From Ligustrum vulgare (lineage: Eukaryota; Streptophyta; Magnoliopsida; Lamiales; Oleaceae), in assembly GCA_963555705.1 (NCBI GenBank), contig OY743168.1, positions 94,032,925-94,096,924 on the forward strand: a DNA stretch of 64,000 nt, read 5' to 3'. Positions within the stretch are counted from its first letter, which is position 1, and each line of letters starts with the position of its first letter. The notes beneath the pieces are model-generated. The model saw only the letters and a program-made list of their open reading frames with translations. It had not been told where the DNA came from and searched no databases. Shown piece after piece: positions 10,836-21,810 of the stretch. The translations under genes and the position numbers were made by a program.

Positions 10836-12776
10836 GGTTTAGAACGAAGATTCTAACCCTTATACACTTTTTGCGACGAGAGAAATATCTTGTGAGGGTG
10901 TTAAAACCCATTACATATGCTTATGAGTGGTTTGAATTGCTTGGTCTAGGATTGGTGCTATGAATGTGGTCGGGGGTACTGTGTTGACTGAATTCACGTC
11001 ATGAACAACTCGGTTTACGAAACTGATTTCCACTGGAGTTGGGCGAAATTATTCTCCTCGTAGTCACTCATAAATGGTTAGGATGTGAGCAAACACGAGA
11101 GGTGCAAGGAAATAAACCATATTGAGCCATGATTGGGATGGGAAATAAAGGGCGTTACATCTCTAGCACACACAAACACAATCCGATCATGCAATGGAAC
11201 ATTTTTGTTAAAGAAAAGTGGGTTGCAACCTCAAGTCTCTAAATTGTAATCTATTGTTTGAATCCTATTCTTTTCTTTGCAAATCTTTGTTCGAGGACGA
11301 ACAATGGTTCAAGTGTAGGGGGATTTGATAAGTGTGATATTTACGTTTATTTTATGCACTTATATCCTTGAATATGCCATAATGTGATTCTATCTAAGTA
11401 TTATTAATGCATTTTATGTTTTATATTATATATGATCATAAAAGAAGAAAAAAGAAGAAAAAATAACCAAAATGCACTCAAAACTGAAGTTTGGGGACTT
11501 AGGTGCAAATACAGTTACGGCCGTATGGTAACAAAGTCACGGCCGTAAAAGTGTTAAACGAATTATGAGAAATCAATAGAATGTGAGTTACGGCCGTAAA
11601 GTAGAAGTTACGGCCGTAACCTTCTAAAGAAAAAAAAAATATGCAGAGACACAATTACGGCCGTGAATGGATATGTCACGACCGTAACCTCAATTCAAGA
11701 AAAATAAGCAGAAACCGTGTTACGGCCGTAAATGAAAAGTTACGGCCGTAACTCTCCAGTCAACAATTTCCATATTTTAATTCTTTCCATAATTTTGGGA
11801 TTTCTTGAGCCCAAAGCTAGGGTATGAAATTAAGGCTATAAAAAGGGACTCTCATGACAGAAAAAAGAAAGTGTGAAATAATTGTGATAGAGGGAGCGGC
11901 TTGCTTGGAGATTGGAAGAAAAATTAAGCGACTTGAGAAGGTGAATCAAGAAAAGAAAATTCCAAAATTCTTCATGGCTTTAAGCGGCTAAGTTCTCTAC
12001 CTAGTTTAAAGGGGATGTTGTACTTTAATTCTTTTGTTCATCACTTTTCCAAACTAGTAACGTAGTTCTAATTTCTTTATTTTGATTTGTTGGATTCTTT
12101 TATGCGATTTGAATTCAATCAATGCAATTCTTTATTTGATTAAGGCCTTATCAATTAAATTGTTGTATTGAGATTTTCTATTTTGAATGATTGGATCCGT
12201 AATTGTCTTTTTGTTCAAATCATAGTAGCAAGTGGAAATTTGATAATTTCCATAAAGAATTCCAACTTAGGTTAATCGTTACGAGCTTGTGTGATTGATA
12301 ACCTAATTCACCCTAATTCTTCTCAACCATTATATAGTTGTTGTCTTAAATCTAAAGAGCTTGTTTTAGGTTATTCAATGGCTAATGTTTGATTAGAGAG
12401 CTTATTCTAATTAAATGCAACTAAGGGAGAATAGGAATAGTTAGAGTTTATTAACTATTTATTGGTGTTAAATCAACGAAGAAATTGAACTCGTATTGCT
12501 TGGAAAGTGATAACATTGTGATGAAATACAACTGAACCTGAGAACTATGGTTTGTCAATAATTGATTTATATTATATCCAATTTACGTTTTTATTTTATT
12601 TTCACGTTATTTACAATATTTGAACTCGAAAACCCCCCATCTATTCCAATTGATATAGCACTATTTTAGTTCTCGTTCCTCGTGGGATCGACTCTTATTT
12701 CCGCTATTATAATCAAATCTGATAAATTACGAGTAAGATATTTATTTATTATTTTGGTGCATTGCGACACGCATCA
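10836..12776 (+). mobile_element. 3' end of an LTR retrotransposon: internal remnant, polypurine tract and LTR
   Basis: The LTR runs from TGATAAGTGTGATATTTACG at 11326 to CACGCATCA at 12776 (1,451 bp). It is preceded by a purine-rich tract, AAGTGTAGGGGGAT, at 11311-11324, after the common plant phrase CGAGGACGAACAATG. The 5' part of the element is missing and no coding domain remains. A second copy, reversed, lies at 27713-30028; the two share the LTR and the sequence just inside it (for example the segment with CATATGCTTATGAGTGGTTT). Confidence 0.75.
11514..11752. repeat. cluster of ACGGCCGT palindromes in the LTR
   Basis: Seven exact copies and one degenerate copy (ACGACCGT) of the palindrome ACGGCCGT occur in about 240 bp, most as the 12-bp palindrome TTACGGCCGTAA, in pairs 15-30 bp apart. 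The rest of the LTR is AT-rich, so the sites stand out. They lie in the first part of the LTR, where promoter elements are expected. The related LTR at 27713-29331 keeps three exact and one degenerate copy at 28744-28842. Confidence 0.85.
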
Positions 12777-12846
12777 AGAACTTAAAGTACATTGAATTTC
12801 TCCAAGAAAATATGGACGTGAATGCAATCGCTCGAAATGCGTACCA
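12777..12846. other. flank of the LTR
   Basis: Short stretch between the LTR end and a tandem duplication. It may be coding in origin but no open frame supports this. Confidence 0.3.
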
Positions 12847-13076
12847 ATGTGGAGGAAGAAATTGACCGTGGAGTTATTGGCATGGAACTTCGAGCCTTAG
12901 TTTGTATTGATGAATCTGGATTTTGTTTGTCTAGTTAAGAATCTTTTTGTGTTGTTGTTTATATGTGGAGGAAGAAATTGACCGTGGAGTTATTGGCATG
13001 GAACTTCGAGCCTTAGTTTGTAGTGATGAATCTGGATTTTGTTTATCTAATTAAGAATCTTTTTGTGTAGTTTTTG
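12847..13076. repeat. tandem duplication of a 116-bp unit
   Basis: Two units start with ATGTGGAGGAAGAAATTGACC at 12847 and 12963 and are nearly identical. The sequence has GC content and words like a coding exon but contains stops in all frames. Confidence 0.85.
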
Positions 13077-13119
13077 GTTTGTATTAGGAACTATGTTTAT
13101 CAATTTTTGTTGGAATAAG

Positions 13120-13229
13120 AATGATCGATTTTTATTCATTTGATTTTAAACTATAACAAGGTTTAATTCATTACAATGATTGATTTTTATTCATTTGATT
13201 TTAAACTATAACAAGGTTTAATTCATTAC
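13120..13229. repeat. 57-bp direct repeat at the left edge of the foldback element
   Basis: TTTTTATTCATTTGATTTTA followed by AACTATAACAAGG occurs twice with a period of about 57 bp. The inner copy runs directly into the first AACGA/TCGTT palindrome. Confidence 0.8.
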
Positions 13230-15010
13230 TTTGCACACATAACGACTTTAACGTCGTTCCCGTCTAAAAAAAAACAGTAACGAGGTATAAATCGTTACTT
13301 CATAAACATAACGTGTTCAACATCGTTCCTTTTGAAAAAACTTTACTGCTTTATATCTGTCCATAACGAGGTTGAACTCCTTACTGTGTACACGTAACGA
13401 CTAAAATGTCGTCAACAAAGTCGCACTAACTTTTCAAAAACGATGTTTAATTCGTTGTAACGACTTCAAATCCATTATCGTTTGGAAGATCATTTCATTG
13501 TAATCGTAACAACATTGAGCTCGTTTGTGTAGAAAATAGCCTAAAACGATGTGGAGCTCGTTACTGTTTCTGTAGAACGAGTTCTAGATCGTTATGTTTC
13601 AGGCTCAGAAAGTCACGTAACGATAATTATGTTGTTTGTTTACAAATTTGACGACATTAAGCTCGTTCTAGTGTACTATTTTACCAAAACGATGTCAATG
13701 TCGTTTTTTCGATAACAAAACGATATTGGAATCGTTATGTTCATAGCCGAATAAATATCATAACGAGTTAAATGCCGTTCTTTCGTAAGTTTGGCAAACT
13801 CTATACCGTCTCAGTGTAAATTATTACTATAACGTCGTTTGTGTCATTTCTTCAATCGCAACACGACATGTATATCGTTAGGACTCAAATCGTCGATCCG
13901 ATCATTCTTTGCCGTCCGAAGTGCCTCCAATAGACGTAATCTAACAAAAATGGGTCATAAAAGGTGATTCAAACACTTTGTAAGTCGACATGATTAGAAA
14001 GATAGGATCAATATGAGATGAAGCTCCTTTAGTTATTTATTACCTTGGGACTTCTACACTTGGGAGAAATGATTATATCTTTCTAATCATGTCGATTTAG
14101 AAAGTATTTGAATCACCTTCTACGATTCATTTTTGTTAGATTACGCCTGTTGGAAACATTTCGGATGGTAAAGAATGATCGAATCATCGATTTCATCCAT
14201 AACGACACACAAGTCATGTTCCACATGAAGAAACGATATCTAAGCCGTTATAATTATAATTTACACTGGAACGAGATGCAGTTCGTTAATTTAACACTAT
14301 AATGATATGGAAGACATTATGATGGTTTTTCGGTTTTTGACAAAACGATTTTAATATCGTTATGCTTACAAAGAAACGATGTAAAAATCGTTTTAGCTAA
14401 CATTTCAACTATAATGATCTTGATGTTGTTCAATTTGTACATAAACGACATAATCGTCGTTATGTTATTTTCAGATACTGAATTAGAACGTTATTTTACT
14501 CGTTATATGTAAAATGAGACGACATATATATCGTTTTAATTTTATTTTCAACTCCAACGATCTCAAAATCGTTATTATTACATTGGAACGATTTATCAAA
14601 TGATCACAATTTTGAAATCGTCACAACGACTTAAACATCGTTACGACAAAATTTGTGCGAGTTTGTTGATTGTTTGGATTTATGGACGACGAGGGCATTA
14701 TTGTAAATATGTCGTAACGACATAAATCTCGTTATGTGTAAGAAGTAACGACTTCAATATCATTATGAATAGATCTGAAGTAGTAACTATAACGACATTT
14801 AACTCGTTATGTGTACAAAGTAACGATTTAGATCTCGTTATGAACATATTTGAAGTAGTACATTGAATTCGTTATGCATACACAATAACGACTTCAATCT
14901 CGTTACTACATTTTTTCAACTATAACGACATTGAACTTGTTACATGTGCAAAGTAACGATTTAGATATCGAAACAGTTCTCATATCGTTATGAGTTCCGT
15001 TACAAGGTAC
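13230..15010. mobile_element. foldback-like element made of AACGA...TCGTT palindromes
   Basis: The segment is a long imperfect inverted repeat centred near 14,030. The arms pair in the same order: a segment with GTAATCTAACAAAAATG at about 13,936 is mirrored at about 14,125, the segment with GATCATTCTTTGCCGTCCG at about 13,900 is mirrored at about 14,160, and the outer GTTACTTTGCACA-type ends are mirrored near 14,950. Each arm is itself a row of small palindromes of the form AACGA, 6-12 variable bases, TCGTT, repeated every 30-50 bp; dozens are present. No open frame is carried. The architecture resembles foldback elements or MULEs with long terminal inverted repeats; the family is not recognised. 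Confidence 0.7.
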
Positions 15011-15490
15011 CTATGGCGACAAATACTCATCTATAACAATACATACCACATTTTTTCAAATAACTTTTTAACCACATAAATTTCTCAAACCACTTTTGAA
15101 CCACATATTATACCTCAAAATTATCACATTCTTTGGTTATAAGCAAAAGTTATTTATCAAACAGAGGCTTGATTTTCAAGATAAAAATCTACACATACGG
15201 GTGAATTTGCATATTATTTAGCGCATTTGTGTTGTGTGAATTTGATTTTTTTTCCCTTATTTTCAGTCTCTTTAAAAAAAAAAAAATTCGGGGGCGCTAT
15301 CCCCAAAGCTCCGAAATATTCATTGCAAAAAATACATGTTCATCTCCGTGTCCTACTATTACTAATTATCTGCGTCCAACACTGCTTATATGTTTACTAG
15401 ATATTAATGTTCAATTCCTTGCATTATTAAATTTAAAATATTTTTGGAATATAATATAAATTCATTAGCTATAATTCATTACATAAATTA
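15011..15490. other. AT-rich spacer, nothing recognised
   Basis: No gene or repeat can be supported; an A12 run lies at about 15,280. Confidence 0.5.
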
Positions 15491-15494
15491 TTAT

Positions 15495-15560
15495 TGGTTC
15501 AAGTGGTTGAATTTTTAAAATGTTCAAGGTTCAATTCCTTACAACCCTATATTTATGGGA
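15495..15560 (+). mobile_element. SINE-like RNA polymerase III promoter, copy 1
   Basis: TGGTTCAAGTGGTT (A-box-like) at 15495 and GGTTCAATTCC (B box) at 15528-15538 are 33 bp apart, as in tRNA genes. No tRNA cloverleaf is formed, so this is more likely a tRNA-derived SINE than a tRNA gene. Confidence 0.45.
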
Positions 15561-15902
15561 AATGAAATACAATTTTTTAGAATACAATATATATAGCTTA
15601 GAGATAAAAAGGTCATTTGATACTTTAAAATGTTTTTCTTTTTCTTTCATATTCTTATTTTAGTCAAGGGGTTAGTTGGACAAAAGTTTTGTGAGTGAGG
15701 GTTATCCCAGCTAATTCCCCTTCAAAAAATGGAGAGTGAGAGACTGTGTTCTGTGTCTGTGAGAAGAGAAAGAAACTGATCTGAATCTGATTGCGATGCT
15801 AAATGAATGAGAAGGACTATCCAGATAGAGTTTATACTTTATAATAATTTGATTTCATATTCAAATATGTTTAATAAAAAAGAAACAAATCCAACAATTG
15901 AA

Positions 15903-15995
15903 GGCATAGCTTAGTGATTGTGTTTACAAATTCTATTCATCATGTTCTGGGTTCGATTCTTGTTTGCACCATTTCAATTTTTTATATATTAAAAA
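15903..15995 (+). mobile_element. SINE-like RNA polymerase III promoter, copy 2
   Basis: TAGCTTAGTGAT (A-box-like) at 15907 and GGTTCGATTCT (B box) at 15950-15960 are followed by a T-rich then A-rich tail. The tRNA-like fold is not complete. A tRNA-derived SINE head is the best explanation. Confidence 0.5.
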
Positions 15996-16012
15996 AAAAT
16001 ACACATGTTTGG

Positions 16013-16170
16013 GTCAATATCGGGGCGGGTACGGTCCGCCCCGAACCTGCCCCGATATGGTTTGCGAGGTGGAAAATCCGCCCAGAACCCGCCCTGCTGA
16101 CCCAAATTTTCGAGGCGCTACGGGTCCGCAGGGTTTCGGGTCGTTCGAGTTTTTTTGCCATCCCTACATT
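16013..16170. repeat. GC-rich dispersed-repeat segment
   Basis: A 158-bp GC-rich island with words such as CGGGGCGGGTACGG and CCCGCCCTG, bounded on the right by GCCATCCCTAC. Such segments with a GTAGGGATGGCAA end (minus strand) are frequent in plant genomes, and I take it as a transposon fragment. The overlapping open frames are not genes. Confidence 0.4.
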
Positions 16171-16662
16171 AGTATTCTTTTTTATTGAGATACCAAAATA
16201 TCGAAAGCGGAGTTTCATTATTTTTATGTCATGTTGTCGGTTTGATGCTTAATTAAGATGTCTCTCTTTATCCACAAGAGCTATAGAAAAATAAAAATAA
16301 GTACTCACTCTATCCCAATTATATATGCTTGTTTGACTTTTCACACAAATTAAAAAAACTTATTAAATGTCATTGAAAAAGTAATTTTTGTAAAGAAGAT
16401 TTCCAACTTACCCTTATTTAATATCAAAACTATTATATTGGAAGTAATAAATAGGGGTACATTGGTAAACAAACAAAATAAATACTCTTAATAAAGAAAC
16501 AAGTCTATATAATTGAGATAAACGAAAGAGGAAAGATAACCTATATAATTGAGACGGATGGAGTATTAAAAGTTTAAAATTGATCTTGAAATAAATAAAA
16601 AGGACAACAAAGAAATGTAAATACAATTCCAACTTCCAAGACTAAATGCATACCTACAAAGT
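16171..16662. other. AT-rich spacer, nothing recognised
   Basis: No gene is visible. The words CTCTATCCCAATTATATATGC (near 16,310) and ATATAATTGAGACGGATGGAG (near 16,545) are the two ends of a common Tc1/mariner-type (Stowaway-like) repeat, so an old MITE may be present between them. Confidence 0.35.
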
Positions 16663-16672
16663 ATAATGCATG

Positions 16673-16834
16673 GGGTTTTGATCTAAAATCCATTGTGGGT
16701 TTCTTATGAAACCCACACCCCACCCCCTATGGTGGGTGGGAAGTGGGGCCAGCCCACCATCATCCAACCCCCATCCGCCACATGGCGGATGGATTTTATA
16801 ACTAGTGCCCATCATGGGCACTGGATCATTTCCC
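16673..16834. mobile_element. 162-bp Mutator-type MITE built of hairpins
   Basis: The segment is flanked by a perfect 10-bp direct repeat, ATAATGCATG (16663-16672 and 16835-16844), the target duplication size of Mutator-like elements. The ends GGGTTTTGATC and GATCATTTCCC form a partial inverted repeat. Four hairpins follow each other inside: TGGGTTTC/GAAACCCA, CCACCCCCTATGGTGGGTGG, CCATCCGCC/GGCGGATGG and AGTGCCCAT/ATGGGCACT. It encodes nothing. Confidence 0.7.
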
Positions 16835-16844
16835 ATAATGCATG

Positions 16845-17195
16845 TACCTGACTCCATGCATCACTTGGTAAGACAAACTCACACTTTGATGTAGGCTCGC
16901 CTACGATAATTTTTTTCACAATTCAAACAATCGTCAATTTCTCGAGAAAGGATTGCAATTCAAAAAAAAAAATCCCAAACTTTTATTTGAATTCAACCAA
17001 AACCTAGAACAATGAAGGAAACATTTAAATAGAAAAAACCTAACGGGCTTTATCCAACAACGGGCTAGACTCGCCGAAAATTAGTAAAACGAACAAAATA
17101 ATGATAAAAAAAGGACAAAACACAGTTTTTCACTTAGTATACAACTTCAAACGGCTAAAATCTATTGTCATAGTAGTGAGTCTTGTAGGGCTCGT
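16845..17195. other. spacer, nothing recognised
   Basis: A/T runs and no coding frame. Confidence 0.4.
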
Positions 17196-17481
17196 TGAGA
17201 CAATTCCGGAAAGTACTTATGGGCCCAAAACGGACACCGTATAACAAAGTTATGGTCATTTAAAGTCGCGAAGCCCAACACCTCACGTTTGGCGATCCCA
17301 ACGGTCCATAAATGCGAGGGCCTGGTCCTGTACTCCATCGAGACCAATCCGAAAAGTACTTATGGGCCCAAAACGGACACCGTATGACAAAGTTATGATC
17401 ATTTAAAGTCACAAAGCCCAACACCTCACGTTTGACGATCCCAACTGTCCATAAATCCGAGGGCCTGGTCCTGTACGCCAT
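17196..17481. repeat. tandem duplication, period 143 bp
   Basis: The phrase AAGTACTTATGGGCCCAAAA recurs 143 bp apart (GGGCCC at 17221 and 17364), and the copies agree over most of their length (CCCAACACCTCACGTTTG, GAGGGCCTGGTCCTGTAC). No function is visible; the overlapping open frame is an effect of the duplication. Confidence 0.85.
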
Positions 17482-17528
17482 CACACTTGTTTCTTTACAT
17501 TTTTTCCTATTAATTACTATTATTAATA

Positions 17529-18812
17529 CTAGTAATCACACATGTGCGATGCACAGAAGATATAATTGATAATTATTTATTTGAATAAGTTGTAAAAATA
17601 TAATACTCGATATAAATCGTGCATTCATATATAATGAAAAATACTCAGAAAAGTAAAATATAAAATTGCAACTTGCATATTTTTTTAACAGTTAATTGTT
17701 TCTTCTTTAATTTTCTTAGTCTATTTAAGCGAAATAAGATGTGGACATGTGACTTATTCTGTACTTTTATAATTTTGATTTGATAACTGAAATCGAGCTT
17801 ACGATTTTTTGATTTCTAAAAGTTGAAATGTTTAGAATTTTCAAGTCGTAAAATAAAATAAAGAGACTAATAAACATTTACAAAGTTAATTTATCGACTT
17901 CCCATATAGCACTATAAGAATTTGTATTAACTATCTTAACACAATAATTGATATTTAAATATATTAAACAAATATTTCATTTTTTTACAGGTAAAAAAGT
18001 GAATACATTTTGAACAAAATCTACCAAATACTGCAATTTGTTAAACTTACACGTGACAAACTTATATGCAGTCCTATATTTTTTTCACAAATTCATAAAT
18101 CATTTACTACATGTATCAATTGAACATTCCTAATTCATGTATTGATAAATATAATTTTTTTTTCCTAAAATGGGTGGAAAACTATGTGTGTAAAATTGTG
18201 ACGTTATCCTATTATTATATATGAATAGATAGATAGATGATTTTGTTAACACATTCTATTTTACAAATTGAACTAATGAGTTTATCGGAACCTAAAGTTG
18301 TAGAAAATTAAATGATTTAATTGAATTTATTTAGAATGATCGAATATCGATTATTTCTTTCAATTTGATAAGAAAAAGATTTAAAATTAATCATTTAGTT
18401 CAAATTGAATTTAGGTAAGAAATGATATATATCATTTTAAGACCTAAATGAGATAAATTAAAAAGATTGAATGTTGGAAAAAATAAAAAGTATAAGTAAG
18501 AGCCCATTTGGTAGCAGAAAAAATTTCACCTCAACTTTTCAAACTTAATCTCAACCATCAATTCTTAATTAAACTCACAATTTTTGACTTTTCAAATTTT
18601 TTTAAACCACACATCCATAAAAATAGGGAAAAAACACCACAAAAATAATTTTTCACATTACCAAACAGACTCTAAAACTTTTATATTTAGTATTTTAGAC
18701 AGTTTTACAAATGATATGTTTAAAATTTGCTTTAAAATAGTAGGTAAAATAGGCGGGAAACTATGTACGTAAAATGGTGACGGTTATCCTGTTATTATAT
18801 AGATGTATAGAT
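17529..18812 (-). mobile_element. Helitron-like non-autonomous element(s)
   Basis: On the minus strand the right-hand end reads TCTATACATCTATATAATAA, a Helitron-type TC start, and the left-hand end has the hairpin TGTGC-ATC-GCACA about 7 bp before a terminal CTAG (17529-17532), the Helitron 3' signature. A second start-like sequence with the same following words (ATAACGTCACAATTTTAC) lies at about 18,175-18,236, so either two elements are nested or the 5' end is duplicated. No RepHel gene is present. Confidence 0.5.
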
Positions 18813-20030
18813 GCAGGGACGGATGTAGCTAGTGCGGCCGCGCTAGCTCGCCGGCCAGGCAATCTGGAGATTTCAAATTAATATATATATATTTTTTTAA
18901 GAACAGCAGCCAGACCAGAAGAGAAGCCAAATGCCCAATGTGTTTACTTACCTACCAACTACAAAACCCATAAATTAAACCCAAAACCCAAACAAAATTA
19001 TTACCCAAACCTAATTAGAATCACATACATACATACATACATACAAACGTGGTAACGCAGCGCAACGTTCTCTTTTCTGGCCCTACTCGCACACGGGCAC
19101 GACACATGCAAGTTGCCAGCCACCACCTCTCCTCTGGCTGGAACTGGATCCACTGCCGGCACCACCACAGGTCCACAGTCGAAGCCCTGCAGTGCAACTG
19201 TAAGTTTTTCCTTTTGTTTTGGAGTTTTGGTTGAATATAATTGGAAATATGGAATTAAGATTATTTTAGCTATTTGATTTGTTTCTTGAATTTCAGTTGA
19301 TTTATGAGTTGGTTGTGCTCATTGATTTCATAATTAAAATAATGATTTAAGAAAAATAATGAACTTCATGTAAAAAATTAATCTTGGAATTTTTGGGTAT
19401 CTGGAATATTTCAGATTTTTTTATCTTTGGTTATAGTGGATTCTTTTTATTTTAATTGAAGGATAAGGTAATGTTTGGCTTCCCTTTACTTTACTTTACT
19501 ATTGTTTTGATGTGTTAGTGTTATTTGAAAAGCTTGAAGTGTTATTTCCTTGATTTTAGATTTTAAGATCTAAGTATTTATGTTTTGAAGTATTATTTGA
19601 AAATTTATTATTGTGATTTGGTGAATTTCATTTAATTTTTGAATTGTGTCTATTTATTGAAATTTGATGAATATTTGAGTTGATTAGTGAATCGTAATTA
19701 TTGACTTATAGATTATGGAACTTTTTTTCAATCGAAACAAAAGTTTCAATCTAGTAGATTATATGTTCATATATTTCATTATAAATGATGTCAGTATCAT
19801 GTATTTTGCTTCTATTTTGGTTGTATTGGATTATATGTTCATATATTTCATTACGACTTTTTATTGTTTTTCTATTTTCTGTACTTATTCATTAATTTTT
19901 AATATTATTTAATTAAACAATATAAAATTTCTCGCTATTTCGATCGTTGACGTTAGTCGGTCAACGGTCAAGGGTCGAAGGTCAAAATCAATGCTATAGC
20001 TGGACCTATGTCCTGGATCTGTCACTATTA
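18813..20030. mobile_element. hAT-like non-autonomous element with a residual exon
   Basis: The ends CAGGGACGGATGTAG (18814) and GGATCTGTCACTA (20015-20027) are inverted with respect to each other and resemble the CAGxGxCGGATCCAG ends of many plant hAT elements. A 14-bp direct repeat, ATAGATGTATAGAT, flanks the segment (18799-18812 and 20031-20044), longer than the 8 bp of hAT elements, so the exact borders are uncertain. Inside, 19045-19200 is GC-rich and ends GCAACTG-GTAAG-like, suggesting a residual first exon with a splice donor. No transposase frame remains. Confidence 0.45.
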
Positions 20031-20044
20031 ATAGATGTATAGAT

Positions 20045-20537
20045 TTCAAATTTAATTGGACGGTGAAAAGTTAATTGAAGTGATAATCCAAAGAAATGGG
20101 ACTCAAGAACATTTCAATTCTTGTTCAGGAATTTTGTGTTCTGCGTAGATTCAATTTTATATTAATTATAATTCTGTATGTATCATGTGGGAACAGGTAT
20201 TAAATATTGACACTCCTTGTCATTACAATTTACATATCCAGATGAACATATATTAGTCATCCGTTTAAGGTTGAACAAAAATAATAAAATTGTTGATACA
20301 TATGAATAAATAAAGATTGTAATATTCGATAAATATAATATTTTATTAAATTAAAAAAAAATAAAAGACAAACCATCAGTTGGGGTGGGTTGATCATTAG
20401 TGTATTTTTAATATTACACCTTCGTTAATTTATACATATATAAAAATAAAGTTCATGCAAAAAGTAACACGCAAATAATTTTCCGTCAAAAATGACTTTC
20501 TAAATCTGAAAATTTATGTAAAGAAAATAATATGCAA

Positions 20538-20575
<38 letters not shown>

Positions 20576-20712
20576 TTATTATTGTACATAACGTTTGAAT
20601 TCGTGATATGCTATTAATGACATCAAGATTTTAATTTATTTTTACGTATATATTTTTTTTTTTTTTGGTAATAGTTATTATTATTCACTTGATAATTATT
20701 TGATTATATTTA
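20045..20712. other. AT-rich spacer, nothing recognised
   Basis: No gene is visible; a trinucleotide microsatellite lies inside. Confidence 0.5.
20538..20570. repeat. (AAT)n microsatellite
   Basis: Eleven AAT units in a row. Confidence 0.95.
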
Positions 20713-21810
20713 AGTCGAAAAAAATATGTAATATCGGTGTCAAATCGAAGATCTCAACAAAAAATTTCCGTAAAATTGTTTTAAAGATCAAATGTAAAAG
20801 TTTTTATATTTTTTTTAATTTTACTCAATATCTCATTCTTTTTAAATTAAATCACTTAAGTTCTATAATATTATCTATAAACTATTTTTTTATTAATTAT
20901 CGTTCTTTTTATAATTATTATTTTATTCTGAAATAAAAAAAATATGTAATATGTATGTCAAATCGAAATTCTCAACTAAAAGTTTAATACGAAATAACAA
21001 ATAAAAAGAAAATGAAATTATATTTTCCGTAAAATCGTCTCAAAGTTCAAATCGCCCTGAAGTTTCTTGGTAAGCCTTCCCCTCTAGAAAATCAATTACA
21101 ATTTTTTTTTTTTAATTTATAAAAAAACAACGTTGTCTATATCACATAATGTTTTTTTATAAAAGTAGAAAATGAAAGAGAACAAAATAAGAGCGTTTCA
21201 TGGACCTATTTTTCTTTCCTTTTCATTTTAATAAAAGTTTGAGTGTATATCACACCACACACACACACACACACATATTTATTTTTTCATTTATTACAAA
21301 TTCTATTTAAATGTAATTTTACTTTCTCACTTTAAGGTTTAAATCAATTTAAATCACAACGTTTAAAGAATAGATGTCACTAAATTCTGCACATAGTTTC
21401 CCGCAAAAAAAATCTTTCTAAATTTGGATTTTTTTGCCAAAAAAAGTATATTAAATGTTATAGTAAGTATTATGGTACATGTGGCATTGATTGCATTAAC
21501 ATTTGTGTTATGCTATTAATGAGATCAAAATATTTTTTCTATTTTATTATTATTCTTTTAATAATTATTGTATTATTTTGAAGTAGAAAAATATATAATA
21601 TGAGTGACAAATTGAAGATCTCAGTGACAATTGAAAAGTTTAATGCAAAAGTGAGAGCAAATTCTAAATAAATTGTGTACATAAAATTGTATCAAAGATT
21701 AAAGGTAAATGGTAAATGTTTTATTTTTTATTTTTCCTCAATATCTAATTCATTTTAAATTATATCCTTTAAGTCCTATAATAGTATCTATAATTTTTAA
21801 CTAAATTCAA
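20713..21810. repeat. three diverged copies of an AT-rich repeat
   Basis: Segments starting near 20713, 20931 and 21583 share the order AAAAATATGTAATAT, then TCAAATCGAAGATCTCA, then TTCCGTAAAAT or a variant, and the first and third also share CTCAATATCTCATTC and CCTATAATA-type words. The divergence is high. The family is not recognised. Open frames inside are AT-rich noise. Confidence 0.5.
21256..21275. repeat. (CA)n microsatellite
   Basis: About ten CA units. Confidence 0.9.

Noticed and set aside
13230..15010. CRISPR-like array
   Set aside because: The repeats are degenerate palindromes with irregular spacing in a plant genome; no uniform repeat and spacer structure.
15495..15960. tRNA genes at the two A/B-box pairs
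   Set aside because: No acceptor stem or anticodon arm can be formed; SINE heads are more likely.
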